Assembly: GCA_020186115.1 (NCBI GenBank)
Contig: WSYJ01000149.1
Span: 682,001 to 746,000 of the forward strand
Length of the DNA: 64,000 bases
Direction: 5' to 3'
DNA from: Histomonas meleagridis
Taxonomy: Eukaryota; Parabasalia; Tritrichomonadida; Dientamoebidae
Shown: piece after piece, positions 1 to 8,815 of the stretch
How positions within the stretch are numbered: position 1 is the stretch's first letter
How the letters are laid out: every line of letters begins with the position of its first letter
Notes under the pieces: model-generated
Databases searched by the model: none
What the model was told of the DNA's origin: nothing
The model's input: only the letters and a program-made list of their open reading frames with translations
Made by a program: the position numbers and the translations under genes

Positions 1-3000
1 TCGTTGTCTTTATTTGAATTTACTTGAAGATTTAATATTTCTGTTTTTAGTTTTTGATTCTTTTGCTTTGTTTTATTTAAAAGTTCTTTCTGTATTTCTA
101 TTTCTTTATTTTGTTGCTTTATTTGTGCTTCAAGTTTTGATATTTTTTCATTTTTATTATCATTTGAAACTTTATTTTGTAAATTTTTAATTTCTTCTTT
201 TTGTTCATTAATTTTTAACTCGAGTTTTTTAATTAAATCTTTTGATGAATTTATTTGATTATTTAAATCTTCTTTTTTATTATCATTTTGTTGTAACTCA
301 TGAATTAAGTTTTTACTTTTTTGTAATTCATTGTTTGAATTATCGATCATTTTAGTCAACTTTTCGATATTATTTTGTTGATTTTCAGATATTTCTTGTA
401 ATTTAATAATTTGTTCATTTTTTTCCTTTATAATTTTCTCTTTTTCTTCATCGAAATTCTTTATTTCGGAATTCAATTTCTTGTTTTGATCAATTAAATC
501 TTTGATTTCTTTTTGTGTTTTATTAACTTCGAAATTTAATGTTTCATTTTCTTTAATATAATTTTTATTTTGTAATTGATATTCTATTAATTGTTCTTTT
601 AACTTATTTAATGTTTCATTTTCATTAAAAGTATTTTCATTTGATGAAATATTTTTAATATTACATTTAAGTTTTTGAATTTTTTCCTTTTTTGATTTTA
701 ATTTATTTATAAGTTTTTCATTTTCATCCATAGCATTAACAAGTTCATTTTCTGTTTCTGTATTCATTTGTTGAATTCGAGTTAATTCATTTGTGAAATT
801 TTCAGAATCGAATTCTTTTGACTTTTTAATTTCATTTAATTCTTGTTTTAATTTATTTATTTCATTATTTAAATCTAATTCTTTTTCTTGATTTCTAATT
901 TTAATTTCATTTAATTCCTTTTCGATTAATTCATTTGTCGAATTATTTTTGTTTTTATTTGAAAGTTCATTTTGTAAATTTTCAATAACTTTTTTGTTGT
1001 TTTGTATTTGTAATAATAAATCTGAAACTTTTTCATTATCATTTGATTGATTACTGTTATTTAATTTTTGTTCAAGTTCAATTTTATCTTTTAATAATTT
1101 TTCTATTTCTTTTTTAGAGTTTTGTAATTCTTGATCAACTTGTTCTAAATCTTTAATATGCTTTTTAGCTTTATCAATTTGTTGTCTTAAGTCATCATTT
1201 TCTTTAACTAATTGATTAGTTACATTTGATGAAAGTAATTTATCTTTTAATTGTTGATTTTCTTCTTTTAAGTTTTTTATTTGATTTAATAAATTTTCTT
1301 TTGTTTCATTAAATTGTTTTAATAAATCATTATATTTAACTTGTAAATCATCATCATCATTGCCTAATAATATATTATTAGTATTATAAAGTTTTGATTT
1401 TAATTTTTCGATTTCTTGATTTAAAAGTTCTTTTTCTTCATTCGTTTGAGCTATAGTTTGTTGTTGATCATTTAAACATTTTTCATATGTCGGTATAACA
1501 GTTTGAATTTCTTCAATTTGTTGTTCAAGTGATTCAATTGTCACTTTATTTTCTTCGATTTTCTTATTAAGTTCAATATTTTGTTTTGTTAATTCGTCAT
1601 TTTTTTCAGTTAAGTTTAATATTTGTGCTTGAAAAGTTGAATCGTTTTGTATTTCGGATTTAATATCTAAAAGATTTTCTCTGTTTTTACGGACAACTCG
1701 AACAACATCTTGAACAAAATCATACCAAATTGATTGTTCTTCTAAAGAATCGACATAATTATTTATCGATGTAATCAAAACTGATATTCCTATACGTGCT
1801 TTAATTAATTCGATTAATTGTATAAATACTTCATCATTAGTCTTAAATAATAATGATTCAAGTAATATTAAACTTGTAATACTCTTTAGCAAAGGTTCTT
1901 TAGTTTCATCAATACATAAAGATATTAAAAATATAATCGTTGATTGTTTATCTTTCCTTTGTAATGATGAAATCGTTGATATGAACAATTTTGTAGCTGT
2001 TGAAGATTCCCAAATTATCGCAGAAATGAATTTTAATATTACGGGTAATACAATCGAATTATTGTTAGTAATCTTTGATAATGTTTCAATTGAATACATA
2101 AAGAAACTTTTGTCATTGTTCAAATTATTAACATAAAAAATGTTTTTCGTTTCATTATTTGTTATTAAACATGAACATGCAATGTTATAAATCGCATAAT
2201 TCTCTGTTATCATTTCATTGAAGTTCTGTAATATATTTGATAATGAGTTATGATTACATAATGCTTCGGAAACTGATTTTGATCCTTTAATACAATAACA
2301 TTCAATGAAAAATAGTCCGCAATTTTGTTCTTCATTATCTTTAGTTGTTATTGTTAACGTGATGATTTTTTCAAGTTCATTTGATATGGATAAACATAAC
2401 TCTGTACTCCCTCGAATTATATATCCTAAAAGTTTTAAAAGTGTTTTCGAATTTGTGCTATGATTCATGATACCGTTAATTAACGGTGGAATTAAACCGC
2501 TGTCCAAAATAAACGGTCGAAATGATGCTGCATCTGTTGATTGAAACAACATTGTTAAAAGTGAAATTGCTCTGTCATCTCGTGATTTTATAAGTGGTAA
2601 GAGTTTAGTTAAATGTCCCGTTTCTACAAATAATTTTTGAACTTTAGAATTACCATCAAGCAATGATTGAAGTGCTGGAATCACTTCAGCAGATGGAAGA
2701 GTGGAAATACGTTCTGCAAGTGGATCCATAAGAGAAAATGCCATCATTTGTTGAATGTCATTATTGCCTTGAACTAACGATGGAATAAGATACATGAAAT
2801 TAGAGCGAATCATATCAACTGGATCATCAATAAGATTGCAAAGGGATTTCTGTGCTCGAGCAGTCTCGAAAAAGAATGATTGTACTTTTGATGGTTGAAG
2901 TCGTAATAAATTTTTGATAAGACTCAGAGATAATCCTCTGATTTTTGCAGACTTATTGTTAAGACATTCAAAAATATTAGGAAGTGCAGTTTCTTCATCA

Positions 3001-3293
3001 ACAATATAACCAGAATTAGAATTGGAATCAAGACTATCATCAAGAACAAGTTCATTCAAGATTTGTAAAATATTTTGTACTGCTTCGTTATCTTTACTAA
3101 AATCTGATAGAAGCTTAGCTAGAATCGTGCTTGACTTTAGACCAATTATTGAAGAATATTTTCGTGCAAATGGAACAATATCTATAAGTGCATCTCGAAC
3201 TAACTTAGGGTTGTTTAGGTTGTCCAAACATCGATTGACAAACTCTTCATCTGTTTCTTGAGAGTCAGGAGCAAAAAATTTTAGTAAGGACAT
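1..3293 (-). CDS. p115/Uso1-like vesicle tethering protein, 5' part
   Basis: About 1097 codons are visible, starting at the ATG at 3293; the gene runs off the left edge, so the C-terminus is missing. The first ~500 residues are helical armadillo-type sequence. Short stretches match the p115/Uso1 head region, for example NDIQQMMAF, where p115 proteins have a similar 'AIQKIVAF' block, and a start resembling the p115 N-terminus. From about residue 560 (below 1650) the protein is an uninterrupted, Lys/Glu/Asn/Gln-rich coiled coil. This head-plus-tail layout is that of the homodimeric p115 tether, which links COPI/COPII vesicles to the cis-Golgi with Rab1 and golgins. Upstream on the coding strand is a C-rich block, AAGGCCCCCTAATTA, directly before the ATG. 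The coiled coil alone would not identify the family; the ARM head is the evidence. Confidence 0.8.
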   Translation of the reverse strand, partial: MSLLKFFAPDSQETDEEFVNRCLDNLNNPKLVRDALIDIVPFARKYSSIIGLKSSTILAKLLSDFSKDNEAVQNILQILNELVLDDSLDSNSNSGYIVDEETALPNIFECLNNKSAKIRGLSLSLIKNLLRLQPSKVQSFFFETARAQKSLCNLIDDPVDMIRSNFMYLIPSLVQGNNDIQQMMAFSLMDPLAERISTLPSAEVIPALQSLLDGNSKVQKLFVETGHLTKLLPLIKSRDDRAISLLTMLFQSTDAASFRPFILDSGLIPPLINGIMNHSTNSKTLLKLLGYIIRGSTELCLSISNELEKIITLTITTKDNEEQNCGLFFIECYCIKGSKSVSEALCNHNSLSNILQNFNEMITENYAIYNIACSCLITNNETKNIFYVNNLNNDKSFFMYSIETLSKITNNNSIVLPVILKFISAIIWESSTATKLFISTISSLQRKDKQSTIIFLISLCIDETKEPLLKSITSLILLESLLFKTNDEVFIQLIELIKARIGISVLITSINNYVDSLEEQSIWYDFVQDVVRVVRKNRENLLDIKSEIQNDSTFQAQILNLTEKNDELTKQNIELNKKIEENKVTIESLEQQIEEIQTVIPTYEKCLNDQQQTIAQTNEEKELLNQEIEKLKSKLYNTNNILLGNDDDDLQVKYNDLLKQFNETKENLLNQIKNLKEENQQLKDKLLSSNVTNQLVKENDDLRQQIDKAKKHIKDLEQVDQELQNSKKEIEKLLKDKIELEQKLNNSNQSNDNEKVSDLLLQIQNNKKVIENLQNELSNKNKNNSTNELIEKELNEIKIRNQEKELDLNNEINKLKQELNEIKKSKEFDSENFTNELTRIQQMNTETENELVNAMDENEKLINKLKSKKEKIQKLKCNIKNISSNENTFNENETLNKLKEQLIEYQLQNKNYIKENETLNFEVNKTQKEIKDLIDQNKKLNSEIKNFDEEKEKIIKEKNEQIIKLQEISENQQNNIEKLTKMIDNSNNELQKSKNLIHELQQNDNKKEDLNNQINSSKDLIKKLELKINEQKEEIKNLQNKVSNDNKNEKISKLEAQIKQQNKEIEIQKELLNKTKQKNQKLKTEILNLQVNSNKDN

Positions 3294-3637
3294 TAATTAG
3301 GGGGCCTTGAATACGTTTAAATATTTTTTTTCTTTCATAAAAGAACGAAGTCACCAGTACAAAAATAAACATAAAATTCATTTTTGATTTTACCATAGTT
3401 TATAAAATAATTAATTTTTTGGTTTATTAATTTTTTCAAATGCAAAACTTTTTATGTTATAAGAAAATTGTAGAATCATCAAAAAAAAAATGACAACGTT
3501 TAACATCAAAGAAAATTCATTTTTTCCATATTTTTGTTATATTGATTTCAAATTCAAACTTGGTAAGGGATCTGTTAAGCTAGCTTTTTTTAAAGAAAAA
3601 AAGAGGACGATAGCATAATTATTTAACACTTTTTGTA
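3294..3637. other. Divergent intergenic region
   Basis: AT-rich DNA between the divergent p115-like gene and the ankyrin pseudogene. It holds poly-A/poly-T runs (3480-3490, 3588-3602) and the likely promoters of both flanking genes. No ORF, RNA gene or strong repeat is visible. Confidence 0.5.
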
Positions 3638-6536
3638 ATGTTAATAAAAGATGTCAAAAAATTATTTCATCCCTGCTTGCAGAAAGAAAGGCATAAATCA
3701 CACAGGAAAACAAGAAAAAGCAAATTTTCTGTTATTGTAAAAAAATTTATAAAACTCAAACAAATTATATTTAATTTAACACAAGAAAATTTTGAAATAT
3801 CAATTGAACAAACAATGAAATTATTTGATCTAAATTTTCCATATTCATTTAATTTGATAATTTGTAATTTAGTTTATTATGCATTTTATTCAAAGAAAGA
3901 ATTAAATTATATTTATATAAACTTTTTAGAGAATATTAAACTCAAAGAAGAAGAAATCAATAAATATAACCCAAACATTATTAAAATATTTAGAAATTAT
4001 TTAGTTAAATTTAATACACAAGAATCATGTTATTTAAAGATGAAAATGATTAAAAAAAATTTAATTGATCCAAAGTATCTTAAATATGGTAAAACCACAA
4101 AATATAGGACAACATATCACTTCTTTGATTATTTCATGGGTAAATCAAATGAAAATTTTTCAAAAGATGATTATGGACTTGATAAGCAGTTAATTAAGGA
4201 AGGGCATAATCCAAATGAAATCTCAAAAATAATTCGAAATGATGAAATCGAAAAACTTCAAGAAATAACATCACAAACAAATTTTGATTTTGATCAAACA
4301 ATTGAACCATCACTTTATGAAAGATGTTCATTTATTAATCATAAAAATGTTACATTAATGATTATGCAGCATTTTTTGGATCAATTAAATGTTTTAAATA
4401 TTTACTTATGAATGGTGCAAAAGTAAATAACACAGGTAAATATGCAGTTGCAGGTGGAAATGAAGAAATCATTCATTTATGTGAACAAAATCATTCATCT
4501 TTTCAAAATGCATATAAAACAGCAATTGAATTTCATCAAAATAACATTTTTAAATTTCTTTATGAAAATAAATTAGAAGAAATAAAAACATTGGAAGAAT
4601 TAGGAAAGATATGTTTAAAATATTCCAACTATGAAATTTTTTTATTTTTATATCAAAATGGAATGAAAATAAATGATTTAATAATGAATAAAACAGCTAA
4701 AATTGGAAATTTATATCTGATAAAATATTTCCTATCAAAAAATCAAATCCCAAAAAATATAATTCTTTTTTCTACAAAGTCAGAAAACATTGAACTTATA
4801 AAATACATTTTAGAACAAAAAGGAATTGATGTTAATGCTAAAGATATTTATTTGTTTTATTTAAAATTTATTTTGATAATTTTATATTTCAAAATATTTT
4901 TTGGAAATTATTTAAATTATTTCGAACAGCACTTATTTATGCATCTCGAAATGGTTACAAAGAAATAGTTAAATTACTTCTTGAACAAGAAGGAATCAAT
5001 ATTAATGCTAAAAATATTTATTTGTTTTATTTAATATATATTTTAATAATTTAGAATTTCAAAATAATATTTGGAAATTATTCAAATTATTTAAAACAGC
5101 ACTTGTGAAAGCATCTATAAAAGGTTATACAGAAATAGTTAAATTACTTCTTGAACAAAAAGGAATTGATATTAATGCTAAAGATATTTATTTGTTTTAT
5201 TTTGGATTTATTTTAATAATTTTATATTTCATAATAATATTTGGAAATTATTTAAATTATTTGAAACATCATTTATTGAAGCATCTTCAGAAGGTCATAC
5301 AGAAATAGTTAAATTAATTCTTGAACGAAAAAGAATTAATGTTAATGAGAAAAATATTTATTTGTTTTATTTAAAATTTATTTTAATATTTTGGTATTTC
5401 AAAATAAAATTTGGAAATTATTTAAATTATTTAAAACTCCACTTATGAAAGCGTCTGAAAATGGTAAAATAGAAACAGTTAAATTACTTCTTGAACAAAA
5501 AGGAATTGATATTAATGCTAAAAATTTTTATTTGCTTTATTTAAAATTTATTTTAATAATTTTATATATCAAAATGATATTCTGGAATTATTCAAATTAT
5601 TTGATACAGCACTTATTTATGCATCTTGGAAAGGTCATACAGAAATAGTTAAATTACTTCTTGAACAAAAAGGAATTGATATTAATGCTAAAGATATTTA
5701 TTTGTTTTATTTAAAATTTATTTTAATATTTTGGTATTTCAAAATAAAATTTGGTAATTATTTAAATTATTTTATACACCACTTATGTATGCATCTCAAA
5801 AAGGTCATACAGAAATAGTTAAATTAATTCTTGAACGAAAAAGAATTAATGTTAATGAGAAAAATATTTATTTGTTTTATTTAATATTTATTTTAATAAT
5901 TTGATATTTCAAAATAATATTTGGAAATTACTTAAATTGTTTAATACAGCACTTATTTTGGCATCTTCAAATGGACATATAGAAATAGTTAAATTATTTC
6001 TTGAACAAAAAGGAATTGATATTAATGCTAAAGGTATTTTTTTATTTTATTTAAAATTTATTTTAATATTTTGGTATTTCAAAATAATATTTGGAAATTA
6101 CTTAAATTGTTTAATACAGCACTTATTTTGGCATCTTGGAAAGGTCATATAGAAATAGTTAAATTACTTCTTGAACAAGAAGGAATTGATATTAATGCTA
6201 AAGATATTTATTTGTTTTATTTAAAATTTATTTTAATAATTTAATATTTCAAAATAATATTTGGAAATTATTTAAATTATTTATAACGGCACTTAATTTA
6301 GCAACTAGAAATCATCGGACGGAAATAGTTAAATTACTTCTTGAACAAAAAAGAATTGATATTAATGTTAAAGATATTTATAGATTTGATTTGATAAAAA
6401 TTTTGATTATTTTTTGTTCCAAAATAATACATGGAGATTAATTAAATTATTTTATGCAGCGCCTACAATTGCATCTGTAAATGGTTACACAGAAATCGTA
6501 AAATTATTTCTTGAGAAAAAGAGTAAAACCAAATAA
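3638..6536 (+). pseudogene. DUF3447/ankyrin-repeat protein gene, frameshifted, with interrupted ankyrin array
   Basis: The frame from the ATG at 3638 encodes a DUF3447-type N-terminal region like the intact paralogue at 32594 (shared LYERCSF, NPNEISKIIRNDE). It shifts frame near 4330-4360, next to the AAAAAT run, and continues in another frame with AAFFGSIKCFKYLLMNG and KYAVAGGNEEIIHLCEQNH. Relative to the paralogue the net change is not a multiple of three, so this is either a real frameshift or a homopolymer error. After the last canonical part (ending GIDVNAKD, about 4855) the gene enters ten 170-bp units, each 99 nt of ankyrin code plus a ~71-nt spacer. The last unit ends in a normal stop at 6534-6536 (KSKTK*). 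No stop lies in the ankyrin-coding parts of the ten units. It could still be a working gene if the spacers are removed from RNA. Confidence 0.7.
4791..6536 (+). repeat. 170-bp tandem array: ankyrin unit plus 71-nt AT-rich spacer
   Basis: The anchor AGAAATAGTT (or close variants) recurs at 4791, 4961, 5131, 5301, 5471, 5641, 5811, 5981, 6151, 6321 and 6491, a spacing of exactly 170 bp each time. Each unit has 90 nt reading TALxxASxxGxxEIVKLLLE..xINAKD and an 80-nt interval. In that interval 9 nt would complete a 33-residue ankyrin repeat and 71 nt are surplus. Intervals begin ATTTATTTG and end AAATTATTTAAATTATTTGA with little variation. Some units share long identical stretches (units with anchors 5301 and 5811 are the same for about 80 nt), a sign of gene conversion or recent duplication. 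Confidence 0.9.
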
Positions 6537-7470
6537 AACCCGAAATCTAATAACACAAAATAAACAGTTATACTATGAAGGAATATTTTTTAAAAGTAAA
6601 TTCATTGTTTTCATTCATGATTCATATTGTTTGGAAAAACCAACCATGAACAATTTTTTTGTTTAATTTCAAGAAACTGAAAATACAGTTTTAATAATTT
6701 TAAATTATTTTAAACAATCGTTTGAGCTATCTATTAGGTTAAAGCTAAAGAATCTTGATACTGACCAAAAATAATTTGTGGTGCCATAAATTGCTAATTC
6801 ACCATAAAACTGTTGTTTTGATCAAAATGAAGGTTGTTCTTGCAATAATCATACAACCGCAAAATAAATTCAAAAAGTTGATCCTTTGTTTTATTCGACG
6901 TTTTTTGCTGATTTAAGCTCATGATTACCAAATTATAAATGAAAAAATGTCTTTAATTTAAAAAATGTAGTATGTTACAAGAAAAGCAATTGTTTATATA
7001 TTTATTCATACTGTCATTAATAATATTACAATTATTTTTCTTTTTCTTCTATACAAAAAGAATTAATTTGGTTTGGAATTTTCAGTAATTTGCTTCCAAT
7101 AAGTTGAATATTTTTGGTTATTCGAGTTAATAATTATTTTTGTAAATATTAATAGTTACTGATATATCAGTATTGATCCATACAGTTAACCCTTCTTGTA
7201 ATAGCAAGGAATAGACTATGTAAAGCTTATCCCAAACAATATTTATTAAATATACAAAGAATAATGTTCAATATAAATTCGGTTAAAAGCTTTTCAAATA
7301 GAAAAGGACGAAAATGCATGTACTTAGCGTTGTACTCAAAAAAGGACAAACTTATGAAGAAATTGATTACATGGATTTCTCAATGTACAGATGAACAGGA
7401 CACAAACGTTTTTTCGTGCAAATGGGGCACCTCGAACACACGGATTGCAATCAACGAATTCCATTTTTAA
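6537..7470. other. Intergenic region with a possible tiny gene or relic
   Basis: AT-rich sequence after the ankyrin array. The only coding-like element is a short minus-strand frame (6734-6922), listed separately. On the plus strand an open stretch at 7264-7467 ends in TAA right before the ATG at 7471; it is probably the upstream region of the E1-like gene. No RNA gene was recognised. Confidence 0.4.
6734..6922 (-). other. Possible tiny gene or gene relic interrupted by TAG
   Basis: An ATG at 6922 opens a 42-codon frame (begins MSLNQQKTSNKTKDQLFEF) that ends in TAG at 6794-6796. The frame then stays open for a further 19 codons to TAA at 6734-6736. On the coding strand an Inr-like TCATTT lies about 20 nt before the ATG, as for genes elsewhere in the window. 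The composition is more coding-like than the surrounding DNA. It may be the 5' end of a decayed gene or a very small protein; I do not recognise the sequence. Confidence 0.25.
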
Positions 7471-8229
7471 ATGGAAAGCGATTTGGAAACAATATTTTCT
7501 CGCCAGCTCCCTGTTTATGGGGTTGAAGGTCAAGCTAAGCTCAAAGATGCAACAGTCATGATTGTAGGATGTGGTGGATTAGGAAGCACATGTTCAACTA
7601 TTCTTTCTCGTTCTGGTGTTGGTCATCTTATTCTTATTGATTGTGACGAAGTATCTATATCTAATATTCATCGTCAATTTTTATATACACAAAATGATAT
7701 TGGTAAATCAAAATCCAAAACAGCAGCTTCATCACCACTTCTTTGTTTATCAGATAACGTTCCAGTTATTACTCACATTGATAAAGATACAGCTTATCAA
7801 TTAATCGAAGAACATCATCCAAATGTTGTAATGGATTGTACTGATAACTTTGAAGTTAGATATGCAGTTAACCATGCATGTGCCAGAGCTTCAGTTCCCA
7901 TGGTTTTTGGCTCTATTACAGCAGGTCAAGGTCAAGTTTCTGTTTATTGTGATTTGGAATCAGATCCTGAATGTCCATGTTTTTCATGTATTCACCCACA
8001 GGTTCCACAACAATTGCCATCGCCACCTCCAGTCGTTCCAGGAATATGTTCAATTGTTGGAACTTTACAAGCACAACAAGCAATTGCAATCATAACCGGA
8101 GTAGGCGACAAACTAGTACGTGAGCTGTTGACCATAGACATGTTCAAGTTGAAAATGAGGAGATTTAAGCTTCGTGAGAAGAATGTCAATTGCTCTGTCT
8201 GTGGAATTGGTCAAAAGCCAAATCAATGA
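7471..8229 (+). CDS. ThiF/MoeB/Uba4-type adenylyltransferase (E1-like)
   Basis: 252 residues covering a complete MoeB/ThiF fold. The ATP-binding loop GCGGLG is at residues 33-38, followed by the acidic pair D57/D59, the RQF motif at 68-70 (the invariant Arg reaches ATP in this family) and MDCTDNFEVR at 121-130. Two Cys pairs, C170-x2-C173 and C241-x2-C244, are the structural zinc site of MoeB-type enzymes. Family members adenylate the C-terminal Gly-Gly of a ubiquitin-like sulfur carrier. There is no C-terminal rhodanese domain as in Uba4/MOCS3, so the partner is uncertain; a role with an Urm1-like carrier in tRNA thiolation is the most likely eukaryotic option but is inference. The ATG at 7471 directly follows an in-frame stop and gives a family-like N-terminus. 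Confidence 0.85.
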   Translation: MESDLETIFSRQLPVYGVEGQAKLKDATVMIVGCGGLGSTCSTILSRSGVGHLILIDCDEVSISNIHRQFLYTQNDIGKSKSKTAASSPLLCLSDNVPVITHIDKDTAYQLIEEHHPNVVMDCTDNFEVRYAVNHACARASVPMVFGSITAGQGQVSVYCDLESDPECPCFSCIHPQVPQQLPSPPPVVPGICSIVGTLQAQQAIAIITGVGDKLVRELLTIDMFKLKMRRFKLREKNVNCSVCGIGQKPNQ

Positions 8230-8322
8230 AATAAAACAGAATCAAAACTTGTTGAAAAAAATGCCTTTGAGTGAGATTGTACATTTGTAAAAAGTTTTTA
8301 AATTTAATTGTTAAGAATTCGT

Positions 8323-8685
8323 TTATTCTGTTATTACGGAAACTTCGACGTGAACTTCTGGTTCGAGACCAATTTGTGTTACTTGTTTAACAGCTGCTGG
8401 TGTACCAACAAAATCAATAACACGTTTGTAAATACGAAGTTCTAAATGATCGTATGTTTCAGTACCATTACCGCATGGAGCCCTACGAGTTGTGATCCTA
8501 AGGCGACGGCGTGGCATTGGAATTGGTCCACGAACCTTTAAATGTTCGGCCTTAAGTTTTTGAGTGAGGTTATTGCAAACTTTTTGGAGATTTGGGAGCT
8601 TTGATGATGTGATTGTAAGGCGGATACGCTGTTGTGCTTGTGTTGCAAGAACTTCCTTCTTTTCGTCACCAGTTGGAATGCTCAT
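8323..8685 (-). CDS. RPS20: Small-subunit ribosomal protein uS10 (RPS20)
   Basis: 120 residues beginning MSIPTGDEKK. The core matches eukaryotic uS10: KLPNLQKVC, LKVRGPIPMP, LRITTRRAPCG, the loop residues that contact 18S rRNA in the small-subunit head, and a C-terminal VEVSV strand. I chose the ATG at 8685. An earlier in-frame ATG at 8709 would add eight residues with no family counterpart, and TCATCA lies directly before 8685, which fits the very short 5' leaders of trichomonads. A CCTTTT block sits just upstream on the coding strand. The gene is convergent with the E1-like gene, about 90 bp away. Confidence 0.95.
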   Translation of the reverse strand: MSIPTGDEKKEVLATQAQQRIRLTITSSKLPNLQKVCNNLTQKLKAEHLKVRGPIPMPRRRLRITTRRAPCGNGTETYDHLELRIYKRVIDFVGTPAAVKQVTQIGLEPEVHVEVSVITE

Positions 8686-8815
8686 TGATGAAAAGGCACA
8701 GCCAGACAAACCTTGTCAAAACAGCACCAACTTATTAAAAAGTGACAATTAAAGACAATTGTTTAATAACTCCAAAAATGATGGCCTTTTGAACTTTCTA
8801 CACGTTTTGTTTATT

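Noticed and set aside
4855-4960. Canonical GT-AG introns in the spacers (GTTTTATTT...ACAG)
   Set aside because: This pair would remove 76 nt and break the frame. The GT is changed in some units, and ACAG is ACAT, ACTC, ACAC or ACGG in others.
4791-6536. CRISPR-like or satellite interpretation of the 170-bp array
   Set aside because: Units are not repeat-plus-unique-spacer; each has clear ankyrin code and the array is flanked by the matching protein gene.
7264-7467. Separate 68-residue gene upstream of the E1-like gene
   Set aside because: No family resemblance; the stop abuts the E1 ATG and the region is better explained as upstream DNA.
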